The translations under genes and the position numbers were made by a program. A stretch of DNA of 64,000 nt, from positions 3,962 through 67,961 of the forward strand of contig MU270122.1 of assembly GCA_021432635.1 (NCBI GenBank), given 5' to 3'. The notes under the pieces are model-generated. The model made no database searches. It was not told the origin of the DNA and worked only from the letters and a program-made list of their open reading frames with translations. Positions within the stretch are counted from its first letter, which is position 1; every line of letters begins with the position of its first letter. This stretch comes from Thozetella sp. PMI_491. Taxonomy: Eukaryota > Ascomycota > Sordariomycetes > Chaetosphaeriales > Chaetosphaeriaceae. This document shows, piece by piece, positions 46,412-56,877 of the stretch.

Positions 46412-46975
46412 CTAGCGAGACTTGTGCTTCTTAGAGGACGACGATGCCTCGCCGCCGTGCCCAGAGCCAGACGACTCACCGTGATCCTTCGACTTGGTCA
46501 CCTTTTTCTTGTTCTTCCGTTGTCTTGCTTCCTCTTCGGCCTGCAGCTGGGCCGACTCTGCTCCTCGGTCAACTGAGTGGTCTCTGCCATCGCGGCCAGG
46601 GGTAGGGGGTGGATGGCTCAAGCGAGACCTACCGTTCCTGCCACAGTTCACGCAGCAGATATGGTCGCACGTCTCGATCGACTCATACGCGCCTGTCGCC
46701 TGGTTCAAGAACCACTTGACGGCGGTTGCCTTGTAGATGCACCACCCAATCGTATTCTGCCCCCCACAAATGCAGCACGTCCAGATACCGCCTACATTGG
46801 CGAAGTCGCAGTTCGGCAGATTGCAGGGGTTTGGGTTCGACTGCGTCTTCGCATAGGTGGAGTTCTTGCACGAATGTGTCTGCCCGTTCTGTAAGTCCAT
46901 ACGCGCGGACGGGCAGTAGCTCCAAGCGATCGACATGTGATTACAAGGATGGTTTTGCGGGCGTCCGTGGCACAT
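46412..46975 (-). CDS. cysteine-rich protein A of a three-member cluster
   Basis: Encodes 187 residues when read as one exon. After the MC start, the core contains NPCNLPNCDFANVGGIWTCC, then ICGGQNTIGWC and, 23 residues later, CDHICCVNC. Together these give C-x4-C-x8-W-x-C-C-x-C-x3-N-x4-C-x23-C-x-H-x-C-C-x2-C, a pattern shared with the two genes that follow at 48.3 and 50.7 kb. It most likely binds zinc. The tail is very different: acidic and basic low complexity (EEEARQRKNKKKVTKSKD) ending in a Ser/Lys-rich stretch. A possible 60-nt in-frame intron (46573-46632; GTAGGT to CAG) would remove RSRLSHPPPTPGRDGRDHS. There is no signal peptide, so it is intracellular. Function unknown. Confidence 0.75.
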   Translation of the reverse strand: MCHGRPQNHPCNHMSIAWSYCPSARMDLQNGQTHSCKNSTYAKTQSNPNPCNLPNCDFANVGGIWTCCICGGQNTIGWCIYKATAVKWFLNQATGAYESIETCDHICCVNCGRNGRSRLSHPPPTPGRDGRDHSVDRGAESAQLQAEEEARQRKNKKKVTKSKDHGESSGSGHGGEASSSSKKHKSR

Positions 46976-48253
46976 CTTGGACGATGGGGGGGGGACGGAT
47001 GTTTCTTTCTAGCCTAGCAAGTGCACAAGGCTGTCAAGCAGAGCAGTGTTGGGAGGGAGCGCCTCGTGTTGAAGGTGAAGGAGGAGGTGTCGAGACAACA
47101 GTGTCTGTGTCCGGTTGGGAGATGGGCAGGAACTTGGGGCAAGCGAACAGCTGGGATGACTTTTACGACAAGCCATGATGCTCACAGCACTCATTTATAG
47201 ATCTTGGAACGACACAATGGGGCCCGTCCTCAACCCTCTAGGTGGCAGCAACCCGGTGAGGGTGCGCCCAGCACGGGAAGCATCACCACCACCTCGTCTG
47301 AAGCGCCCCTGCCTCGTCCCAAGTATATCCACCCCCGACATATTCCATCATCGATCCGTGCGAGCGACAAGTCGTGGGAGACCTCTAACTCGCTCCTCAG
47401 AGTCAACATCAGGTCCTCCGAAAACTGTCGGGATGTGGCGCACCAAGATATTCCTTCGCTCTCCGAGTCTCAGGCAATAGCAGCACCCATACCTCGATCG
47501 CTAGTCTGCATTCCATCAAGCCTTGTTCAGTAATCAAGCCCTCCATTTAGTAAGGATCGGCACGTTTAGCTTCGGCAGGGAGGAGGTCGCAGACTAGAAA
47601 GGAGGTGCTCTAGTTGCACCAAGCGTGAGAAACAGTGCTAGCAGCGTTTCCCAGGCTGCATCCTGCTCGGCCAAGGCTCCTGGCGAGATGTTGCTTCTTT
47701 TTGACTCTGCACGGAAAGGGGGTGCATTCTTGTTTCGCTTTCTCACCGCCCGTCACGCCCCTGTTCCGCCCCGACAAACTTCGGGCTCTAAAGATGATGT
47801 TGAGCGGGTCGATCCGAAGACATGACCGGCAGGCTGGAGATCGTACGCCAGGCGCAGATCTCGGTAGCCCCCCCCCCCCCCCCCCCTGGCGTTGCTACCT
47901 CTGCTCTCCTTCACGAGATGAATGCGGCAGGGTTCAATCTAGATGGGCGCACATTGCATATGGTCTGGAGAGATCCGGGCGAGTCCAGAAACACAAGATG
48001 TCTTGGTTTAGTGCTAAAATGGCTGGACCCGTACGAAGAAAAAGCAAAATATCCAGCTGCCTGGGTCCGGGGATCTTTTTTCTGAGACCCTACAGGCCCA
48101 GAACTACTTCGCGCGCCAAAAAGCAACGTACATTCAGAGCCGGACTATTTATTTCCGCTCACCCTGATTCGACACCACGCAGAGCCGTGCTACCTCGTGG
48201 CTTCTGCAGCTTACGAGCTACAAGCCACTCTCAGAGATCCAGCACCTTCTAAC
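46976..48253. other. intergenic region between cysteine-rich genes A and B
   Basis: About 1.3 kb with no supported gene. It includes the C-run at 47868-47886. The upstream part carries the promoter of gene A. Confidence 0.45.
47868..47886 (+). repeat. homopolymer C run of 19
   Basis: Nineteen consecutive cytosines; such runs are prone to length change and sequencing error. Confidence 0.95.
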
Positions 48254-48763
48254 TCAGGCATAGCCACCCCATGCCTCGCCCTCTTCATCCCGTACAGCCT
48301 CCTCACACGTCGCGCAACAGAAGTGCTCGCAACGTACCAAGTTGCCCTCAAATACCAGGACGCATGTGCACCGGCCAGTCACATTGCCCCTCTTCCCGCA
48401 CCAGCAGCAGTTCCAGAACCTGTTCTTCTGCTCAAACGGGCAAGTCTCGAGCGGGCAGCGCGCAAAGAGCAGCGACGCTGGGTAAGTAGCAGGGTCGTCC
48501 TGGGCTGATGGCGGCAGAGGATAGTCCACCGACTGGATCTGTAGATTCTCGCAGGTCTCCTTGTCCGCCTGAAACGGCGGGGACTTGGGTTTGTTCGAGG
48601 ACTTAGAACCTCCGGACGCGGCCTTCTTCTGCTTAGACTGTGAACATGTCGGCGGCGGCGCTGTCGATGACGACGCCTGGTTAGACTCTGTTGCGTCGTT
48701 GCAGTAGACAGTCCGTTCCTGCACATGCCCGCACGGCAGCGTATACCGCGTAGTATGACACAT
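48254..48763 (-). CDS. cysteine-rich protein B of a three-member cluster
   Basis: Encodes 169 residues in one exon. It begins MCHTTRYTLPCGH, a CxH pair also common in fungal small Cys-rich proteins, followed by a Ser/Lys-rich low-complexity linker (about residues 28-65). The shared core is ARCPLETCPFEQKNRFWNCC, WCGKRGNVTGRC and CEHFCCATC, again C-x4-C-x8-W-x-C-C-x-C-x4-N-x4-C and C-x-H-x-C-C-x2-C. The spacing between the two halves is 12 residues, against 23 in protein A and 11 in protein C. A short acidic tail ends the protein. No signal peptide or membrane segment. It sits about 1.3 kb upstream of gene A on the same strand, so the set looks like a diverged tandem duplication. Confidence 0.75.
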   Translation of the reverse strand: MCHTTRYTLPCGHVQERTVYCNDATESNQASSSTAPPPTCSQSKQKKAASGGSKSSNKPKSPPFQADKETCENLQIQSVDYPLPPSAQDDPATYPASLLFARCPLETCPFEQKNRFWNCCWCGKRGNVTGRCTCVLVFEGNLVRCEHFCCATCEEAVRDEEGEAWGGYA

Positions 48764-50716
48764 GGGAGAAAGCCGGGCCAGAGGGGTGCGGGGGGGACGA
48801 ATAGTAGTAGATCCCTAAATCCGACGCGGCCGCTTCTTGGGAGCGACAAGGCGAAGGGGTTTCTCAAGGGGGGGAGGGAAGCTCGGTCCGCTGAAACATA
48901 GACTTCTCTGTGAGCTCTCTGGGTGCTCCCTGGGACCGAAAGCGTTGCGCAGCGTGCAACAGGTGGTGTGATCTGGGGAATGCCAGCAGAGTCGACGACG
49001 TTCTCGCCAGTGGTTGCTATGCGGTAGTCGATGAGAGAAGATAAACAGGTGCGTGTTGCGCTACTCCCAGGCCTAGTCGCGGATATTTGGACGCCAGCAT
49101 CACGCTCTGCACTTCAACTGTGCCATCGTCTGCTTTTTATAGCCTCGGGCGCGGTCCGCAGATTCCAAGCACCGTCATCACTTAGTCGTGGGCGCTCTGC
49201 TGTCTGCCTCTTGGTTTGAGTTGTCACTCCCCGGCACCATTTAACAGCTCGCGCTGCCTCCGCGATCGCCCCATCACAGACAGCTCCTCGTGATTTCCAG
49301 ACAGCGCCCAGTGTCTGTGGCCCAATATCTCACTGGCAAGTCGGCAGCGGCTTGCCGCCGCTCTGATTCGGGCCAATAGTCGAACGGTTGAGAAGCTTGT
49401 CCCGGGATGCTCTCGCTCCGGCTCATGGAGCTAGCAAGCCGAGGGCAGCTGGAATGCTCGGGCGAGCCTTCTCGGTCGCTGACACCTCCATGCCGTGATG
49501 GTGCGAGGTGCCAGTGCCTCTCTCATCATAATCACCAGCTCGGCGAAACAGGTGGCTAGGCCACCCCCTCAAGCCGTAGGGAGCCACGTTTTTGGGGGCA
49601 CAACAAGCACTTTCCATTCTCGCCGCCCTCGGGCTCCGAACGAGGCGACCTATCGTAATCAAAATAGACCTCAAGCTTTCCATAACAAGATAGGAATAGA
49701 AACAAACAGACAACGAGGGAGAGAAACCCACCTAGAAGCGGTTCTTCGTCCCAACAAGGCAAGGAAAAGGAACCGACGCCGTGTTCCTCCACTGGGGCTC
49801 CTGTCTTGGGGCCACAGAAGGCAGCCTGCCGCCCGGTCTGCACGCCGGGCTGGGCCACCGCCTTATTCCCACATATGCCTCATTCCGCTGGAACGAAAGG
49901 CGAGACATTGGCGACGCTAAGAACGCTCCATGACCCATCCCTCCTCGCCCTTCCCTCCAGCGAAGGGTCCGAAACTTATCGGACAGAAGGGCGGAGGACA
50001 TCCGACGCGCGACCTAGTTCCAAAAACGCCAGGGACGGCGTCTTCCTCGAATCAGGATGTTTTGTCCAAGCCGTGACGACGTGACAGCGTGCCGGGCGGG
50101 AAGATGGGACGGGCGGGGAACGAAAAAAAAACAAGCCAGATACTACCACCCTGACCACCCCTCCCCCGTGCCAGCCGCGCTTCAGCTGACCCGGAGTGGC
50201 CAGACCGGCCAAGCATACCATACCTCCACAAGCTGCTGCCGGCTGCCCAAGTCCTCCCCTGTCCCGCACTCCACCCCCCGCCGCCCGCGCGAGCCCACTT
50301 TTCCGCGTTTCCCGCAGGGGCTTCAGCTGGCATCGTCGCCTGTCGTCTCACTTCGGCCCATCGTACTGGTTCCGCTGCCATGCGCTGCACTTGCATCCGC
50401 CCACTGCCCTGTCGCAGCGCTCTCAGCCTGGGAAGGCTGGTCCCCGCTATCGTCGCGCACTTGCCGTCAGCATGGTTTTCATATTTGCACTTTCACTCTC
50501 TCTCCTCTCCCATCTCCCATCTCGTGCTATCCTCTTTCCCTCCCTCCCTCCCTCGTCCTCTCGTCCCTCTCCTCTCTCCTCTTCTCTCTTCCACACTCTT
50601 CCAGAGTTCCTCTCAATCTCTTTCTCGCACGTGCACACACACACACTCTCTCTCCTCTACCCTGGTAGGCAGTCATGGGACTTCCCTCTGCATTTCGCGA
50701 TCTGAATCCAAGGAGC
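48764..50716. other. intergenic region between cysteine-rich genes B and C
   Basis: About 2 kb with no supported gene. It contains the CT-rich tract at about 50490-50660 with a short CA repeat. Frames on the minus strand at 49400-50400 overlap others and have no motif. Confidence 0.45.
50490..50660 (+). repeat. CT-rich tract with a short CA repeat
   Basis: Long pyrimidine run (CCCTCCCTCCCT, then CTCTCCTCTC) ending in a CA-repeat and CT-repeat near 50633-50658. On the plus strand it resembles a promoter tract, but no plus-strand gene follows; it lies just past the 3' end of gene C. Confidence 0.7.
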
Positions 50717-51426
50717 TCACCTCTGGCCTGACGGCGAGGGGTCTGCCTTGCATTCCAGACAGCAGACATGGTAACAAAAAGTATCCGGCGCGGAGCGCAT
50801 CCGGTGCCGGCAGGACGTGTACTTGTTGCCGCCGCGCTTGCAACGGCAGCACGTCCATTGACCGTTGAGGTCCTCTAGCCGGCAGCCGCCGGAGCTGCAC
50901 TTGCCCGACGGCAGGCAGGAGCCCGAGCTGCACGGGTTTTCGAAGTCGAAGTAGCCGTCCACGTCGTCCGAGACCTCGTTGCTGCACGGTGTTGTCTGCC
51001 CGGTGACCGGGTCAAACACGGCCTGGTTGCAGTACGCGTAGCGTAGCTCCGTCTCAATCGGCCGCGTGCACGGCGGCGTATGGTGCGCTAGGGATCGCGG
51101 GCATCAGCTCGGGGGTTGTCATAACATCTGCTCGGTAGCGTAGCCACGAAAGGGTAAAGTGAAGTTGAGTGGCAGGGAAGGGGGCTGCGGCTAGGAGGAC
51201 CACGACTTCGCAGCATTCGGGCAACGAAGGGACGGAGGAAAGTTGTATCTTGTGCAAAGTGGAACGAACAGATGGATAGGGAGTGTCCGAGGCGAGACAG
51301 ACAAAACCAGGTGCAGGCACTTCCGCCGCGCAAACGGTCCCGTTTCCCGGCCGTCTTCTGCCGGGGTTCTCGATTGAGGTTGAGAAAAGGTGAGCACTTA
51401 CAATGCAACCAGTAGTAGGTGCACAT
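50717..51426 (-). CDS. cysteine-rich protein C of a three-member cluster
   Basis: Best read as two exons, 51426-51402 (MCTYYWLH plus one base) and 51087-50717, giving 131 residues. The intron is unusually long for this window at 314 nt (GTAAGT to CTAG), so an extra small exon inside it cannot be excluded. The core reads GKCSSGGCRLEDLNGQWTCC, RCKRGGNKYTSC and, 11 residues on, CYHVCCLEC. It matches proteins A and B at every Cys, Trp, Asn and His. Before the core, YCNQAVFDPVTGQTTPC aligns with YCPSARMDLQNGQTHSC of protein A, so A and C are the closer pair. The protein is short, without the charged tails of its relatives. No signal peptide. Probable metal-binding protein of unknown function. Confidence 0.72.
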
Positions 51427-53533
51427 TTTGGGCTTGGCCGTGTGCTAATGACCGGTAAGTGCGGGCCTATCGGGGCGGTCCGGCGTGCTTGGGCCCTCGG
51501 GAGTGGGGTAAAAGATCGGAAGCGAAATTTCGGATAGAGTGGTCTAGGGAACCCCGGGTGGATCCGACACCAACGTTAGTCTCGGCACCGTCTACCGCCG
51601 GGTCTGCCGTTCCGTGTCGGGTTGGCGATGCTGGTTCTGGTGAGCGCGTTCCGACTCTTTGGCTCGCTTTGGCCTCCTTCTCTCTCTTCTCTTCTTTCTC
51701 TTTTGCGTCCTTGTACTTCTTGGCTCGTCTCTCTGCTGGCGGCGCCTTCGCAACTCTGCGGCGAAGTATGGATCCTTGTCTCTTTCCCTTTTCGGACTGT
51801 GATCTGCAAGCTTTAGCCCACACCAACATCCCCCGTGCAGACGAGGCACGCTAACCTTCCAGATACACTAAACCCGTACAGGGTGGCTGCCCACGGTATA
51901 GCTACCGCGTTACCTGGCTCTTGAGGCGACTGGAAGCAACACTCTTGCCCGTTTGCTGTTGACTGCAGTTAGTGGGCTCCCCTTGCTTCCACAGAACCAA
52001 CCAGGCGTCTGCTGATGCGCGTGATGCCGCAGGGGGCCGGGAGGGGGCGCGGGGAAAGAAGGGCTGCGGATCGGGGAACCGCAGCTTTGGTACTGGTACT
52101 GGTAGGGGTGAGTGTGCGTGGGCTTTCAGGCGTGTTGCACACCGCTAGAGGATCACAGGAACCTGTCACGATCACATTGATGCGCGCGGCAGGGCTGTGA
52201 TGCGAGGAGCGGAGCGGGATGCCAAGGAACTAGGGAGTGATCTGAGAAGAATGGTCCGACAAGTGGTCTGAGGTCCAGCTATATATGTGATGAGGAAGGC
52301 GCTGGTGATGCAATGGTGGCTGCAGTGGAGAGTGGGATGGGGAGAGAGTGACAAGATGATCTCGATGGTGATGACCTCCTCACTCCTTTATATGCCAGGG
52401 CGGTAGGCTCGCCAGGCTGACCGCCCGAGCTTCAGTGAGCAGCATTCCATCTGGGATCTAGGCGGCCGTGATGTGTGCGGATGTGCGTGCATGGATGTCC
52501 GCACCGAGGAGGAGAAAATAACTAGAGGCGGAAAGTGGGCGGGCCTGGGTTGGGAAAGGAGAAAAAGAAGAAAGTGGAAAGTGGGAAGGGATGACAAGAG
52601 AGGCGCTTCCAACGCTGCTAGGCATTGAAGTCTAGACTTCCGGGTTCTTGGGAACATGGGAGCAGATACCAGAGCGAACCAAGCTCTTGGGACGGGTGAC
52701 GGGGGGATGTGGTGGAAGCCAAAGCCACACGCGCCATCTTTCTTACCGCTCACACACCTGCACCCTTCGGCGGCAGCCCGAGGAATGAGGTCAATGCCAG
52801 CTAGGAGCGGGAAACCAGGACGATGGGATGCCGTCGAGCCATATCTAGCGTGGGCGCTGGGACCGACAGCTCCCCACGCGCTGCCTGCCGCCGCATACTG
52901 CCTACCGCTGCCTGCCCCCATGTCTTACCCAGCGGGCGTGAATGCCACGCGGGAGGGCCAGCTAGGCACGTGGGCTCCACGACGCCGGCGGCACGCAGAT
53001 ACCCGCCGTTGTGCCTTGAGCCCATTCCTCGCAAAGCGAGACCTCGTTGACCACCCGTTGTCGCGGCCTCGGAGGCAAGACTTCGCGCGATTAACTGAGA
53101 CAGTGACCCCCGCCTCCCCTCCCCACTGCATCATATCCGGCAAGCTCTGCTTCTTCTGCTTCTTGACGAGCTCCAGTGCATCAATGCAGCTGCACACCCG
53201 CACGTAGGGAGTGCGAGGTAAATACACGAGACGTCGACGAACCAGGATGAGGAGGGGTGGCCGTGTAGGGTACCACACTGGTGCGGTCTGGGCTTCATCG
53301 AACCGGGAGAGGCGACGCCAGGCCCGATCGGGAAGCACATGTACGAAAATGAGGGTGTGCGGAATTGTTCCTTGGACTGGTGGCGACCCAGGCAGGGCTG
53401 TGTCCACATGGCAAACACATGGCAGCGCCCGCCAGCTTTGGCGCGTGCAGATCCGGCTCCATCCGGAGTCCCCTTCGCAGCGGGCGGCATGTGGGCGGGA
53501 CTCGCGGGCTCGTATGGGCGCCTTTTTCTTTTG

Positions 53534-53552
53534 TGTGTGTGTGTGTATGTGT
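53534..53552 (+). repeat. TG dinucleotide repeat
   Basis: Short (TG)n run with one A interruption. Confidence 0.8.
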
Positions 53553-54541
53553 CGGCTGATGGCGAGCCACTTCCCGCGTCTCAGACGCCCGAAAGGGACC
53601 AAATGAGGGACTGATCGCAATGAGGCGTGTCCAGCATGGACATCCTGGATTGTTGAAGTGCCACTTGTGGCGATGCCAGTTGCTCTTGTCGCTAGTCCTC
53701 TAACTTGCCGGGGCTTTTTTCCCCGCCGAAGACTTTTCGCGGAGACATTCTGTCTTGGTCGTGGGTGTTTGTTCTTACCCGTTTTGGTCGTTGGGCGGGC
53801 AGCTGAGGGCTGCAGCATACTAGCTCGGGGCGGCAGGGCGAGACAACGACAAATTGAGTTGCCGAGTTGGGATGGCAGGGAAGGAACGAGGCATAGCCCG
53901 GAGCAAAACCCGGTCGGGTTCGCCTTACGATGTTGGCCTCCTTCCCCCTCCCCCTACCCCCCCTCCATCCGCCTAGTCCACCGCCCTGTCTACCGCCCCG
54001 GCAGGAGAGGGAAGGCTGGCCTGAGCCATGTATCACAAAGATCGGCCGATCGCCCTCGCATTTGCAGGAGCGTTAACATATCGCCATCCCCATGGTCTCA
54101 GCGCCCAATCAGCCCTGCGGGCCTTCTAATCCTCAACCAATACCGAAATGCCTCCTATCGCCGGCCCTAGTGTCGGTTATTTTCTTCAACTATGCTTATC
54201 GCTGCTCTCTGTCTGTCGCTCTTCCCGGTAAAAGTTATACACGGGATGAGGGGGCTACTAGTGCCTCACCCCCGTCCACCCGCAGGCGGACCCGAGACTC
54301 GATATCCCGTTCCCCTACCGAGCGAGCCAGCAGCTCTCCAAATAAAAGCGGTACTCTGTCGTACAAGTCGTAGGAGATGTCAAGTTGGTTCCAAGACCTT
54401 GGTCACTTGCGCCTTCACCATCCTCAGCTGATCTTGCCGGCGGCAACGGAGCGGTCGAGACACGCGCCCCGGCAGGCCTGCCGGATGCTTACGCCGTCGT
54501 GTCGGCGCTTCAGGAAAAGGCCAGAGTCCCGCCTGCCCAAC

Positions 54542-54583
54542 CCTTCTCGGACTCTCCTTCTCGGACTCCCCTTCTCGGACTCC
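54542..54583 (+). repeat. 14-bp tandem repeat, three copies
   Basis: The unit is CCTTCTCGGACTCC; the first copy differs in its last base and the next two are exact. Confidence 0.9.
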
Positions 54584-56877
54584 CCTTGCCCAGAGCGCCC
54601 CGAGAGCGCTGGGTAGGGGCAGGTATGCGGTAGTCCCCAGCGGTCTCTCCCTGTTGCGATCCCGACTGCGTGGCACCCAGTCACGGATTCATCCGAGCCC
54701 GCCCAGAACTTTGTGCCACGCCCGTCAGATGTGACACGTCAGTACGATTGGATGGCGCAGCGGTCTAGTTCTCTAGGGCCTCCCGCATTGTCTCGAAGCC
54801 TGCAGAGCAGCCTCCTCTGCACGGCCACACAGCGGGTGGCCGCGGGAAGAAGATCGCGACCATTCCCTTAGAACGGCCTCCTGGACGTGAGAGCCCAGTC
54901 GCTGCCCCCCGCCGCCAAGGGCGCAGGTGACATCGCCTGGCACCCCTTGTCCCAGCAGCGGCGGCTTCAGCTAAGGGTGGCTTCCACACGCAGGACCGCC
55001 CCACCCTTGCCGCGTGGTCAAAGCAGTAGCGTACCATGTCGCTGGGTTTCCCGGCGGCTCGGAAAGGGTGCCCCAGGAGGGTCGCAACGGGGCTTTGGGA
55101 CGATAGCACTCTCCCCCCTCCCCTTTCCTCCTCCGCTTTTTTCTCCTCCGGGCGCCGTATCCTCTACCGCCACAGCCTCGGGCGGTCGGCCGAGTTTGAT
55201 CTCTGGCGGTCTGGAGCATTCTTCATCTCGCCTGCCAGCGGCACGCCGCCGCCGCCTCCCAAATAAAAGGCTATTAATCATGCCACTTTGAATGCTGTGT
55301 CTCGCCGTGCTGGTTAATCTTTTTTCCCTTCTTGCCTGCCAGGAGGTTGAGACAGCTCGTCCTCCTATTTTTCTCATCTTGTTTTTTTCTGGCGCGGGAC
55401 AGGCGCTTGGTCCATCCGCCGGCGGACGCGACCGAAGCTGAAACCCGAAGCTCTCCGGGGGAAAGCCCAGTCATCGTGTATGGACGCCACCAAATCAGCC
55501 TCGCCGACCGCGTGTCCAAAAATCCCGGCACGCTTATACCATTACAGATAATGCTCCGCGCCTGAGGAACGGGAGGTTCTGCCACTGGGAAGGCTACTTG
55601 CTTTTTGTGAGACCCGTGCTATCCATGCCTTTCAAAGCTCCGGGGCAACCGTCAATGAGGCGGGCGCCTTCCTATCGCTGCCCGGGACTCGCCGTCAATT
55701 CTCTAGTCTAGATCTATCACGAGAGAACCATGTTGACGACAAATCAGCGCATCTAGAACAAACCCGGAGCTTGCGTTTCGCCGCAGACTTAGCATGTGTC
55801 AAGAACCCCGAGTCCATACGTGGATAGAGAGAGTCCTTGGCATGCCGGGCGGGTAGCGGCACGGCAGCCCGTACACGATTCGCTCCAATACGTGCCGCCC
55901 GAGCCACGGCCGGTCTAGTGCTTTAAAACGAACCAAGCACAACTCGCCGCAGACTGCCCTGTCGAGCGAACGGAGCATCACCTCCAGTAGCAGTGGGGAC
56001 CGAGGCGGCCTTCTGTCCCACGAAGGGCATACAATGCTCTCTCCCTTCCCTCCCTAGGGACGCTCACCCTTGGGTACTTTCTTTCAAGCCTCACAAGCTT
56101 TCTACTCAGCTAGTGGCCCCCTTATCCCTTGGCAGGCAGACGGGGGGCGAAAGGGCTGCCGTCTTGGTCACGATCAACCCGAACTTCTTGGCTCCCCGAG
56201 ATAGGGCTGGCGACTGGCCTGGTCGACCGGCTTACGCGCTTGGCGCGGTTCCGACAGCTTCTGGCTACGGATGTTGTTGTTCGCGAACAGTCCTAGGTGT
56301 CATCGATGGGGATCTTTGCGTGACGAACTACAGGGTTGTGCACCAGCGAGGTAAGACAGCCACAGTCAAGGTAGGTGACCCGTGCCAGTCTTGACAGTAT
56401 CACCAAGGTGTGACTAGAGATGCCGTCGGGCGTACCGTTCGTTATACCTAGACCCGGGTCGCAAGGTGCATGGTCGAAGCTAGAGGCGTTTCAACCTCGG
56501 CAGGACAGGGGTTTCTGAATTATGTCAAGCCCTAGCTGATACTAGCCAGCTAACTAGCTGCGTCCTAGTTCTCGCGTTTTTTAAATAGAAGAACATGTAA
56601 GGCCGAGTTAGTGCCGCGACTACTAAGAAGTCACCTAACTCCTGAGGCTTCAACGACTTCAACCGGAGTGAGTGTAGCACGGCTGGACTAGCGCGGAAGA
56701 CGAACGGGATAAGGATGGTAACATCAGCTACGGTGACGACCAACGCCCAAGACGTTGCGAGTCGGCTGTCTAGGTCACGGTAGAGGCTGTCAAATCCAAC
56801 ATATCGATGGCCTTTAGCTGTGTCATTTGCTTATCTATATCTCAGACTACAGGTGACGTCTGGGCCGCACAAGAGAA

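Larger units (their letters stand above)
51427..56877. other. gene-poor region of about 5.5 kb
   Basis: No supported gene. The longest frame, 53818-52925 on the minus strand (297 codons), is crossed by long frames on the opposite strand and has Arg/Pro/His-heavy, motif-free composition, so I treat it as chance reading. A TG repeat lies at about 53534-53552 and a 14-bp tandem repeat at 54542-54583. Around 56500-56760 the DNA is AT-rich with many AGCTAG-like steps, resembling the decayed stretch near 4 kb. Confidence 0.42.

Noticed and set aside
46316-48250. Plus-strand frames opposite the cysteine-rich genes and their spacer
   Set aside because: Antisense shadows of the minus-strand genes or motif-free; the minus-strand reading has conserved cysteine patterns.
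52925-53818. Minus-strand open frame of 297 codons
   Set aside because: Composition is Arg/Pro/His/Ser heavy, there is no domain or signal, and long frames cross it on the other strand; typical chance reading in GC-rich DNA.
54753-54800. tRNA-like A-box (TGGCGCAGCGG) followed by a CTCGAAGCC segment
   Set aside because: I could not form the acceptor, anticodon and T arms; the B-box match is poor.
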